The translations under genes were made by a program, and so were the position numbers. DNA of 64,000 nt, from NCBI RefSeq assembly GCF_001519065.1, contig NZ_KQ954256.1:62001-126000 (forward strand), in the 5' to 3' direction. This document shows positions 51,945 to 59,332 of this stretch, piece after piece; position 1 is the first letter of the stretch, and every line of letters starts with the position of its first letter. This stretch comes from Novosphingobium sp. FSW06-99 (GTDB lineage: Bacteria; Pseudomonadota; Alphaproteobacteria; Sphingomonadales; Sphingomonadaceae). The notes under the pieces were generated by a model that made no database searches, was not told the DNA's origin, and was given only the letters and a program-made list of their open reading frames with translations.

Positions 51945-52958
51945 TCAGAAACCGAATTGCAGCGAAAGATAGCCGGCGTGCTGGGTACGCAGCGCGATCT
52001 GGCCCAGATCGACATAGGCCGCGGTGACCGAGACATGGCGGTTCAGCGCATAGGCAGTGAACACGTCCCACGCGGTCTGTTCGCGGAACGTCGTCCCGCC
52101 CAGCGTGCCTTCCAACTGGTTAGGCTTGGTGCGCACTTCGCCGCCAAACGCCAGCTTGCGCGTGATCAGATAGGCGGCCGAACCTTCGAATTCGGCCTTC
52201 AGCGCCTGATCGGTGTGGCCCAGCCCGCCAAAGCCCAGAATGCCGTACTGGTTGGCATCGGTCAGGCGCAGCGTCGCGTTGAGCAGCAGGTTTTCCGACA
52301 GCAGCAGCTTGGTCGCGGCCACATAGTAATCGGTGCCCGACCGTTTCAGCCCCAGCGCGCCGCCAACGACGGTGGTATCATCGTTGATCTTGTGTTCAGC
52401 GCCCACCGCGATCTGCGGCAACAGGCTGTTCTGATCGAGCACGGCATCGCCGATCAGCCGCACTTTGGCGCCGATGATCGTCTGGCTGATGATGAAATTG
52501 TTGCCCAACCCCAGCAGCGCGCCGGTGCTGCGCAGATCGAAATTCTGCCGCGCCAGCGACACTTCGACCCGGTTGAACAGATTGACCGACGCGCCATAGG
52601 CCAGCAGATGATAGTCGGTCGTGCCCACCGCCGTGGCAAACGCCTGCATCCCCACTTCATCGCGCGTGCCATAGCCGCCGATCAGCGCCCACGGCACCAG
52701 CCCGCCACCGCCCGCGCCTTCGATCGTGGAAACCCCGCCGGTCAGCAGCAGCCGCCCGCCGGTTTCGATCATCGGCGCATGGTCGCCCGGTGCATCGGTG
52801 CCCGCGCCTGCGGGCATGTCGGCCGCGCCATCGCCTGCCGCGGCCGCGCTGGCAGCCAGCGCCGGGGCGCTATCGGCATAGGCCATCGGCGCCCACGCGC
52901 ATCCTGCAGCCGCAATACAGACCGCAAGCGCGATCCGGTGCCTCATAAAATCCGTCAT
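51945..52958 (-). CDS. DUF3034 family outer-membrane-like protein
   Basis: A 337-residue exported protein of the DUF3034 type. After a signal peptide (to about AYADS) and an Ala/Gly-rich linker comes the diagnostic start GGRLLLTGGVSTIEGAGGGG and LVPWALIGGYGTRDEVG, then beta-strand-rich sequence ending in an aromatic residue (YLSLQFGF), as in outer-membrane barrels. Function is unknown. It is the first gene of a three-gene operon with an exported globin and cytochrome c. GGGGAG precedes the ATG at 52956-52958. Confidence 0.85.
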   Translation of the reverse strand: MTDFMRHRIALAVCIAAAGCAWAPMAYADSAPALAASAAAAGDGAADMPAGAGTDAPGDHAPMIETGGRLLLTGGVSTIEGAGGGGLVPWALIGGYGTRDEVGMQAFATAVGTTDYHLLAYGASVNLFNRVEVSLARQNFDLRSTGALLGLGNNFIISQTIIGAKVRLIGDAVLDQNSLLPQIAVGAEHKINDDTTVVGGALGLKRSGTDYYVAATKLLLSENLLLNATLRLTDANQYGILGFGGLGHTDQALKAEFEGSAAYLITRKLAFGGEVRTKPNQLEGTLGGTTFREQTAWDVFTAYALNRHVSVTAAYVDLGQIALRTQHAGYLSLQFGF

Positions 52959-53121
52959 TCTGGTCTGCTCCCCTCATAAACGGAGCATTACCGGCAATCC
53001 ATTCCCGTATTTGCGCGCATTGATCGGCAAGTCCTGCCCAACACCATGCGCAAAATAGGTCGTGAATACTGCCGACAATACTCCCCCAACGGCACCGACA
53101 ATGGTATCGGGCCGCGCATGA

Positions 53122-53178
53122 GAACGGTTTCAAACCGTTCGCGACAATTACGTCGCGGGGCAGGCCTGCGGATGCAGG
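53122..53178 (-). terminator. Cluster of small hairpins after the universal stress gene
   Basis: Three short stems follow one another: GAACGGTT/AACCGTTC (53122-53140), CGAC/GTCG (53142-53155) and CCTGC/GCAGG (53165-53178). They lie downstream of the stress gene and upstream of the DUF3034 gene, both on the minus strand, so they may separate the two transcripts. Confidence 0.5.
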
Positions 53179-53188
53179 ATGTCGTAAA

Positions 53189-53632
53189 TTATTTTTCGGC
53201 AGCGCGATCGCGCGCCACCAGCACGCTGCACGGCATCCCGCCGAGCAGATGCGCGCCCACCGATCCTTCGATCCAGCGCGCCAGCAGGCCTTTGTGGCTG
53301 TGCCCGACGACGATCAGATCCGCCTTGGCCGCCTGGGCATAGGCGATGATTTCGCGCGCGGGTTCGCCATCACGGATCGCCGTCTGGACCGGGTGGTCCC
53401 GCTGGCCCAGCGCGTGTGCCGCATCGGTAACGGTTGCCTGCAGGATCTGGCGTTCGCTTTCCAGCAGGTCGATCGGCACGATTGCCGGATCGAGCAACAA
53501 CCCGCCCGATGAAACGACAATCCCCAGCACATGCAATTGCGCGTGGCACACCCGCGCCAGATCCCCGCCCTGGCGCAGGGCAATCGCCCCCGCATCGGTG
53601 CCGTCAAAGGCCACCACAATCGTCTGATACAT
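53189..53632 (-). CDS. Universal stress protein, UspA-type
   Basis: A 147-residue single-domain universal stress protein. The first strand reads MYQTIVVAFDGTDAGAIAL, and the ATP-binding signature G-x2-G-x9-G(S/T) is found in VVGHSHKGLLARWIEGSVGAHLL, followed by CSVLVAR. ATP binding is therefore likely. CAGGAC stands just before the ATG. It lies downstream of a CsbD-like stress gene on the same strand, with a run of short tandem repeats between them. Confidence 0.92.
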   Translation of the reverse strand: MYQTIVVAFDGTDAGAIALRQGGDLARVCHAQLHVLGIVVSSGGLLLDPAIVPIDLLESERQILQATVTDAAHALGQRDHPVQTAIRDGEPAREIIAYAQAAKADLIVVGHSHKGLLARWIEGSVGAHLLGGMPCSVLVARDRAAEK

Positions 53633-53706
53633 TCCGGTTTGTCCTGATTTTGCGAGCATCATGCGCCATGGCGGCAGTGCGCGGCTTGCCACCGTCGCAC
53701 CGCCGC

Positions 53707-53770
53707 CATCATGCCGTTGCCGTCATGTCGTTGGCGTCATGTCGTGGCTGTCATGGCGTTGCCGTCATGG
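53707..53770. repeat. Short imperfect tandem repeat of about 14-15 bases
   Basis: About four and a half units of the form GTCATGTCGTTGGC, varied as GTCATGTCGTGGCT and GTCATGGCGTTGCC. The array runs from the leader of the stress gene into the last codons of the CsbD gene. It may be slippage-prone; no function is evident. Confidence 0.7.
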
Positions 53771-53941
53771 TTTGTCGCGCAGCACATCCTTGGCCCCGCC
53801 GATCGCGTTCTGGATTTTTCCGGCAGCTTTGTCCGCCGCGCCTTCGGCCTGCAACTTGGCATCGCCGGTCACTTTGCCGACCGCTTCTTCAATGGCGCCC
53901 TTGACCTGCTTGGCCGCGCCGCGAATTCTGTCTTTGTCCAT
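53765..53941 (-). CDS. CsbD-family stress protein (58 residues)
   Basis: A small hydrophilic CsbD-like protein: MDKDRIRGAAKQVKGAIEEA, then VGKVTGDAKLQAEGAADKAAGKIQN, ending GGAKDVLRDKP (given in parts). The repeated KGxxxExxGKxTGDxxLxxEGxxDxxxGKxQ pattern is the family signature. CsbD proteins are abundant in general stress or stationary phase and have no proven activity. GGAG lies ten bases before the ATG at 53939-53941. Association with a universal stress gene just downstream fits a stress role. Confidence 0.88.
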   Translation of the reverse strand: MDKDRIRGAAKQVKGAIEEAVGKVTGDAKLQAEGAADKAAGKIQNAIGGAKDVLRDKP

Positions 53942-53988
53942 TGTCTATGCTCCGGTGGGTGGCAACGCCGTCAGTCGAGTTGCGGTGA

Positions 53989-54291
53989 TCAGGGTGCGCG
54001 ATGCGCATGGGCGGGGCCGCGATTGGTGCAGCCATCGCGCAAAGTCCGTGTGCAAACCGGATAAGTCTTGCCCATCGCCGCAGCGGGCGGCGGTGTCAGC
54101 GCGCCCGCATAAGGCCCGCCGTGATACGCCGGATCAGCAGGCAGGGCAGGCGCCACCGTGCTTTCAGCAGTAACCGGATCGGGCGGATTGGCCTGCTGCG
54201 CCGCCTGACCCGTCCCCTGCCCCAGGGCAGGCACCGCCAGAACGCCAAGCGAAAGCGACATCACGACCCGGGCAAACACAGCAGCGCGCAT
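53989..54291 (-). CDS. Small exported protein with two cysteines (100 residues)
   Basis: An unrecognised exported protein. The ATG, with AAAGGAA eight bases upstream, opens a signal peptide (MRAAVFARVVMSLSLGVLAV, cleavage after ALG or LGQ). The mature part is rich in Pro, Ala and Gln and ends with a compact block, YPVCTRTLRDGCTNRGPAHA, whose two cysteines could form a disulfide. Similar short proteins with PVC-x-C endings occur in sphingomonads, as far as I recall. It probably belongs to the stress-gene group but has no assignable role. Confidence 0.6.
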   Translation of the reverse strand: MRAAVFARVVMSLSLGVLAVPALGQGTGQAAQQANPPDPVTAESTVAPALPADPAYHGGPYAGALTPPPAAAMGKTYPVCTRTLRDGCTNRGPAHAHRAP

Positions 54292-54619
54292 GGCGGCGTT
54301 CCTTTGTCGGCTCCCCGGCGCATCAACACGCCGAACCGTCAACCACCCCTAGCGCCCGCAGATTGCCCGACCAGCATCGGAATATACGTGGCCCACATGC
54401 CGTATGTACGACATCGAAGCTTTCCGCCAAGGTTGAGGAGCCTTAACCCGATGTCCATCAAACGGGCAGCAGCCCATATTTAGCGATAATAAATGGAAAC
54501 TCGTATTTTTCAGAGCGTGTAAAATTTTTGAAAGCGGTTGAAAAATAACCACCAATCGATTCATAGAATTTTTCTTAAAAATCTCGATAATAGTCTACTA
54601 AAAATTATTAATTTTTATA
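54292..54619. other. Spacer where base composition drops sharply
   Basis: Up to about 54480 the sequence has normal GC; from there to the end of the next gene it is about one-third GC. I see no gene in it. The drop marks the left boundary of a probably foreign patch. Confidence 0.6.
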
Positions 54620-55042
54620 ATGGTCGTAAAAATATCAACATCTTTCGTATTATTTTTTGGATGGATATTTAATATGGCTAACGTTATTTCATTGTTATTG
54701 CTAATAATTATATTGATTTCTAAATTTTTTAGAAACACAGCCGTGGGATACATCATACACGACAATGTCGTTAAGCCTCTGGCGAGAAAAATTGAATCAA
54801 ATGATCGCGCAAAATTGCTATATTTTTTTGCATTATGTGGGATAATCATATTCGGCGGAGAAATTATAGTTCTGACCGGCGGGTTTGATGCAGCTATAAT
54901 ACTGGCTTGGCACCTTTCTATATATATTGATGCCATTATAATTGGAGTATTTCTATCAACAATAGCTATATTCAAAATCTCTATTGATATCGTAAAAATC
55001 AAATTACGCGTTTTTATTTCTTACTTTATAAGTACAAAATAA
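54620..55042 (+). CDS. AT-rich membrane protein of unknown function
   Basis: A 140-residue hydrophobic protein that I do not recognise. Four helices are likely: SFVLFFGWIFNMANVISLLL through ILISKFF, LLYFFALCGIIIFGGEIIVL, a central AAIILAWHLSIYIDAIIIGV, and FLSTIAIFKIS. Codon use (Ile ATA/ATT, Lys AAA, Leu TTA) is wholly unlike its neighbours and the region is about 30% GC, which indicates recent transfer. The start may instead be the ATG at 54674. It sits 343 bases from the 3' end of tRNA-Thr. The alternative that the frame is spurious in AT-rich DNA cannot be excluded, but regular hydrophobic blocks argue for a real gene. Confidence 0.6.
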   Translation: MVVKISTSFVLFFGWIFNMANVISLLLLIIILISKFFRNTAVGYIIHDNVVKPLARKIESNDRAKLLYFFALCGIIIFGGEIIVLTGGFDAAIILAWHLSIYIDAIIIGVFLSTIAIFKISIDIVKIKLRVFISYFISTK

Positions 55043-55385
55043 TCATTCCTTCGAAGTGCTATTAAACGCTCATTATCATGTTTCGGCCGCCTGACTGGTC
55101 TAATTGACCGTCATATTGTGCTTTTGACCAATGGTTCACGTGACCCGTGGGCGTTCAAACAAACCCATATCCCATTCGCACCCACGCGCTCCGGTCATCC
55201 TGCTCCCCTCATTCCGCAGGAATATGGGCCAGCCGAGATCATGGGCGAAGGCCGGGCTTGAATTCAGCACTTGACAGACGAGGCTCCGGCAAGGCCAGAA
55301 TTTGCCGCGTAATGCCTATGTGATGTCAAGCCATGCCCATGAAGCTATTTCAGCTCCAGATGCCTCACCTAAGTTATTGAAAAGG
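55043..55385. other. Spacer between AT-rich gene and tRNA-Thr
   Basis: 343 bases without a convincing gene, hairpin or promoter. GC recovers to the genome level over it. I looked for a second copy of the tRNA 3' end (core TTCGAATCCTC) as an attachment site and did not find one. Confidence 0.5.
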
Positions 55386-55461
55386 TGGTGCCGCTTAGAG
55401 GATTCGAACCTCTGACCCCATCATTACGAATGATGTGCTCTACCGACTGAGCTAAAGCGGC
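55386..55461 (-). tRNA. tRNA-Thr (anticodon CGT)
   Basis: A 76-base cloverleaf with encoded CCA. Read on the minus strand, the acceptor is GCCGCTT/AAGCGGC with discriminator A. The D-arm is GCTC...GAGC, the anticodon arm is CATCA-TTCGTAA-TGATG with anticodon CGT at its centre, and the T-arm is AGAGG-TTCGAAT-CCTCT. It decodes ACG. Its 3' end faces the AT-rich patch, a usual integration side for mobile elements. Confidence 0.97.
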
Positions 55462-55523
55462 GCGCCGTTGGCGTGGAAAGGGCCCTTAGCGGGGGGCGGG
55501 CCGGGTTGCAATGGGGATTGTGG

Positions 55524-57407
55524 CTAGGCTTGGGCGGTCTGGCGCATGGCGGCGATGATCTGTGCGGGCACGGCGGGGTCTTCGATGGTGGGGGGGATGG
55601 GGGTGTCTTCGCCGTTGGCGATTTTTCGCAGCAGGTTGCGCAGGGTCTTGCCGCTGCGGGTTTTGGGCAGCGCGGGCACGATGAACGCGGTTTTCAGCGC
55701 GGCGACCGCGCCCAGTTCGCGGCGGACGCTGGCGATCACCGCGTGGTGGAGCGCGGCGTGGTCGCGCATGTCGGCGCGGGGCACCACATAAGCGACCGGG
55801 ATCATGCCCTTGATCGCATCGTCGGCGCCGATCACCGCGCATTCGGCCACGCCGGGCGTGGCGGCAACGATCTGTTCCATCTGGCCGGTGGACAGGCGAT
55901 GGCCCGCGACATTGATGATATCGTCGGTGCGTCCCATGATATGGACAAAGCCCTGATCGTCGATAAAGCCCGCGTCGCCGGTTTCGTACCAGCCGGGGAA
56001 CGCGGCGAAATTCCTGGCATAGGCCACCGGGTTGTTCCACAGCGTGCGGAAAGCACCAGGTGGCAGCGGGGCGGCAATCACCACCGCGCCGCTGGTGCCG
56101 GCGGGCACGGGCACGCCCGTTTCGTCAAGCACGGCAAAGCGATAGCCAGGCACCGGAAAGCCCGCGCTGCCCCGCAGACGGCGCCGGTCGCCCAGCCCCA
56201 GGCACGTCGCAGTCGCGGGCCAGCCCAGTTCGGTCTGCCACCAGTGATCGATCACCGGCAGGCCGCTGTGCGTCTCCAGCCAGCCGATCGTATCGGGATC
56301 GGCGCGCTCGCCGGCCAGAAAGATCGCCCGGCACGGCCCGGTGCCGATCGCGTGGAGCAGCGCGGCATCGGGGTCTTCCTTGCGGATGGCGCGGATGGCG
56401 GTGGGCGCGGTGAACAGGCATTTCACCCCGTGGCGCGCGATCACCCGCCAGAATGTGCCCGCATCGGGCGTGCCGACCGGCTTGCCTTCGAACAGCACGG
56501 TGGTCGCGCCCACCAGCAGCGGGGCATAGACGATATAGCTGTGCCCGACGACCCAGCCGACGTCGCTCGCCGCCCAGAACACGTCGCCCGCGCCGATGTC
56601 GAAAATATGCGCCATCGACCAGGCCAGCGCCACGGCATGGCCGCCATTTTCGCGCACCACCCCCTTTGGCGTGCCGGTGGTGCCGGAGGTATAGAGCACA
56701 TAGAGCGGGTCGTCCGAGGCCACTGCCACCGGCGCGGGAACCGGATCATGCGCGGTGGCGGCGCGCAAGACGGCCCAGTCCAGATCGCGCCCCGGCACCA
56801 GGTCGGCCCCCAGCCGGTCGCGTTGCAGCAGCAGCACGTGCGCCACCGGATGATCGGCCAGCCGCAGCGCCTCATCCACCATCGGTTTGTAGGCGACCGT
56901 GCGTGTGCCCTCGATCCCGCAACTGGCGGTCAGCACGAGTTTTGGCGCGGCATCATCGATGCGCTTGGCCAGTTCCAGCGGGGCAAAGCCGCCGAACACC
57001 ACCGAATGGATCGCCCCCAGCCGCGCGCAGGCCAGCATGGCGAACACCGTTTCGGGGATCATCGGCATATAGAGGATCACCCGGTCGCCACGCCCCACGC
57101 CGAGCGAGGCCAGCATCGCGGCAACCCGGCCAACCTCTTCACCCAACTGGTCATAGGTGAACCGGCAGACGGTATCGGTAACCGGGCTGTCGTGGATCAG
57201 CGCCAGCGCGCCTCCCCGCCCCGCCGCGATGTGGCGGTCGATCGCGTTGTAACAGGTGTTGAGCGTCCCGCCGGGGAACCAGCCGGCCTGATCGTCCCAC
57301 GTCGCGGCGGGCGCGGTGGTCCAGTCGATGGCGCGCGCCGCCTGCGCCCAGAAAGCCCGGGGCTGGTCCATGCTGTCTTGCCACGCCTGGCGATAGGCCC
57401 CGCTCAT
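55524..57407 (-). CDS. prpE: Propionyl-CoA synthetase-type acyl-CoA ligase
   Basis: A 627-residue AMP-forming ligase of the acetyl/propionyl-CoA synthetase family. The P-loop is YTSGTTGTPKGVV, the signature WWQTELGWPATATC and GWYETGDAGF follow, and the acetylatable lysine is in [12 protein letters not shown]. Motifs such as DVGWVVGHSYIVYAPLL agree with PrpE, which activates propionate (and other short acids) with ATP and CoA. AGGAG stands six bases before the ATG at 57405-57407. It is the third gene of a minus-strand group after a porin and an MHS symporter, consistent with uptake and activation of one acid. Confidence 0.9.
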   Translation of the reverse strand: MSGAYRQAWQDSMDQPRAFWAQAARAIDWTTAPAATWDDQAGWFPGGTLNTCYNAIDRHIAAGRGGALALIHDSPVTDTVCRFTYDQLGEEVGRVAAMLASLGVGRGDRVILYMPMIPETVFAMLACARLGAIHSVVFGGFAPLELAKRIDDAAPKLVLTASCGIEGTRTVAYKPMVDEALRLADHPVAHVLLLQRDRLGADLVPGRDLDWAVLRAATAHDPVPAPVAVASDDPLYVLYTSGTTGTPKGVVRENGGHAVALAWSMAHIFDIGAGDVFWAASDVGWVVGHSYIVYAPLLVGATTVLFEGKPVGTPDAGTFWRVIARHGVKCLFTAPTAIRAIRKEDPDAALLHAIGTGPCRAIFLAGERADPDTIGWLETHSGLPVIDHWWQTELGWPATATCLGLGDRRRLRGSAGFPVPGYRFAVLDETGVPVPAGTSGAVVIAAPLPPGAFRTLWNNPVAYARNFAAFPGWYETGDAGFIDDQGFVHIMGRTDDIINVAGHRLSTGQMEQIVAATPGVAECAVIGADDAIKGMIPVAYVVPRADMRDHAALHHAVIASVRRELGAVAALKTAFIVPALPKTRSGKTLRNLLRKIANGEDTPIPPTIEDPAVPAQIIAAMRQTAQA

Positions 57408-57562
57408 CCCGCTCTCCTGCATATCCCGCCCACCCGTTTGCGTTTGGCGCAATCTGGCCCAGTTTGCCGCGGCGGGCGAGAGCGACTTTTGGCGGATAGG
57501 CAAACGAAAGGGGCATGCGGGCAGAACGCGCCAGTCCTGCCCGTTGCTGTCGTGATGGTCGA

Positions 57563-59275
57563 TCAACCGTCGATCGCGCGGCGGAACGTTTCCGGCAGGA
57601 ACAGCGCGCCAAGGACGGCCGTGCCCGCCGCAACCACCACCGGATACCACAGGCCATAGAAGATATCGCCGTTGGCCGCGACCATGGCAAAGCTGATCGC
57701 CGGAAGCAACCCGCCCAACCAGCCGTTGCCGATGTGATAGGGCAGCGACATCGCCGAATAGCGGATCCGGCTGGGGAACAGTTCCACCAGCAGCGCCGCG
57801 ATCGGGCCATAGACCATGGTGACCAGGATCACGAGATAGAACAGGATGGCCACCACCAGCGGCTTGTTGATCTTGTCCGGATCGGCCTTGGCCGGATAGC
57901 CGACAGTGGCCAGCGCGCCCTTCACCGCCGAGGCCGCGGCCACCGCCGGTTTGCCCACCACCGATGCGGTGAACGCGCCGATTGCCGCTTTCCTGGCATC
58001 ACCCGAGACTTTGGCGGGATCGGGCGCGGTAAAGCTGGCGCTGCCCACGGTGATCGATGCCACTGTCCCGGCCGGGGCCGCCACGTTGCGATAATTCACC
58101 CCGGCCCTGGCCAGCATCGCCTTGATGATGTCGCAGCTTGTGGTGTCATAGCTTTTGCCGCCGACCGGATCGAACTGCGAATTGCATTCGCCGGGGTTGG
58201 CGATGACGGTCACCGGTGCGTTGGCCTGTGCGGCGGCCAGCGCTGGATTGGCGGCCGATGTCAGCAGGTGAAACGCGGGAAACAGCGTTGCCGCCGCCAG
58301 CACGTACCCGGCCAGGATCACCGGCTTGCGCCCGATCCGGTCCGACAGCGCGCCGAACACCAGATAGAACGGGCTGCCCAGCACGAGCGCCACCGCCAGC
58401 AGCACGTTGGCGGTCAACCCGTCAAGCTTCAGCATCTTTTCCAGGAACGTCATGACATAGAGCTGGCAGCCATAGAAAATCACCGCCTGCCCTGCGATCG
58501 CGCCAAAGAACGCGATGATCACCACGCGCAGATTGATCCACTGCCCGAATGCTTCGGTCAGCGGTGCCTTCGATCCGGTGCCTTCGGTCTTCATTTTCAG
58601 AAACACCGGCGATTCGTGCAGTTTCAGCCGCAACCACAAACCGATCGCCAGGAACAGGCCCGACAACAGATAAGGAACGCGCCAGCCCCATGCCTTGAAC
58701 GCCTCTTCACCCACGCCGGTCACCGGCGAGCGCACCATGATCACGATCAGCAGCGCCATCGCCAGCCCCGCCGTGGCGGTGATCTGGATCCAACTGGTAT
58801 AGAGCCCGCGCCTGTTGTCGGGCGCGTGTTCGGCAACATAGCTGGCCGCGCCGCCATATTCGCCGCCCAGCGCCAGCCCCTGCAGCATGCGCAGGCCCAC
58901 CAGCATTGCCGGGGCGGCGACCCCGGCCGTCTTGTAAGTCGGCAGGCAGCCGACCAGAAATGTCGAGGCGCCCATCACCGACAAAGTGACAATGAACGTA
59001 TAGCGCCGGCCGACCAGATCGCCGATGCGGCCAAACACCAGCGCGCCGAACGGGCGCACGATGAACCCCGACGCGAACACCAGCAAGGCCATGATATAGG
59101 ATGTGGTGGGATTGAGCCCGGCCAGGAACTGCGACGCGATAATCGTCGTCAGCAGCCCATAGAGATAGAAATCATACCATTCGAACACCGTGCCCAGCGA
59201 GCTGGCGGTAATCACCAGCCGTTCGCTGCGGGTTACGGCGTGATGCTGGGGCAGATCGTCATACGTCGTTGCCAT
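57563..59275 (-). CDS. MHS-family MFS symporter with large periplasmic insertion
   Basis: A 570-residue metabolite:proton symporter. The family motifs are clear: SLGTVFEWYDFYLYG at helix 1, GRIGDLVGRRYTF between helices 2 and 3, LRMLQGLALGGEYGGAASYVAEHAP, and LSDRIGRKPVILAGY between helices 8 and 9. Between helices 9 and 10 there is an insertion of about 120 residues (about 340-460) with two cysteines (GECNSQF and TTSCDII) that should face the periplasm; ordinary MHS proteins are about 430 residues. Position between porin and acyl-CoA ligase suggests acetate or propionate as substrate. CAGGAGAG precedes the ATG. Confidence 0.9.
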   Translation of the reverse strand: MATTYDDLPQHHAVTRSERLVITASSLGTVFEWYDFYLYGLLTTIIASQFLAGLNPTTSYIMALLVFASGFIVRPFGALVFGRIGDLVGRRYTFIVTLSVMGASTFLVGCLPTYKTAGVAAPAMLVGLRMLQGLALGGEYGGAASYVAEHAPDNRRGLYTSWIQITATAGLAMALLIVIMVRSPVTGVGEEAFKAWGWRVPYLLSGLFLAIGLWLRLKLHESPVFLKMKTEGTGSKAPLTEAFGQWINLRVVIIAFFGAIAGQAVIFYGCQLYVMTFLEKMLKLDGLTANVLLAVALVLGSPFYLVFGALSDRIGRKPVILAGYVLAAATLFPAFHLLTSAANPALAAAQANAPVTVIANPGECNSQFDPVGGKSYDTTSCDIIKAMLARAGVNYRNVAAPAGTVASITVGSASFTAPDPAKVSGDARKAAIGAFTASVVGKPAVAAASAVKGALATVGYPAKADPDKINKPLVVAILFYLVILVTMVYGPIAALLVELFPSRIRYSAMSLPYHIGNGWLGGLLPAISFAMVAANGDIFYGLWYPVVVAAGTAVLGALFLPETFRRAIDG

Positions 59276-59289
59276 GGCGCACTCTCCTG

Positions 59290-59313
59290 ATGCCCCGGCG
59301 GGCGCCGGGGCAT
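59290..59313 (-). promoter_or_regulatory. Intercistronic stem-loop between porin and symporter
   Basis: A perfect 10-bp stem (ATGCCCCGGC at 59290-59299 with 59304-59313) directly upstream of the symporter ribosome-binding site on the minus strand. There is no T-run after it, so it more likely limits read-through or protects the porin mRNA 3' end, letting the porin be made in excess over the symporter. Confidence 0.6.
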
Positions 59314-59332
59314 GTTTGTTGTTCTGGTTTGT

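Noticed and set aside
53096..53184. A possible fifth cloverleaf: CGACA/TGTCG enclosing three small hairpins downstream of the universal stress gene.
   Set aside because: The outer stem is only 5 bp, there is a 20-base unpaired gap, and the hairpins are short; it fits a terminator cluster better than the four clear elements.
54598..55002. An open frame of about 134 codons opposite the AT-rich membrane-protein gene.
   Set aside because: It is rich in Ile and Asn without regular membrane blocks or a ribosome-binding site; the plus-strand frame has clear helices.
55043..55385. An attachment-site duplicate of the tRNA-Thr 3' end.
   Set aside because: No second copy of the T-arm/acceptor sequence was seen on either strand near the AT-rich patch.
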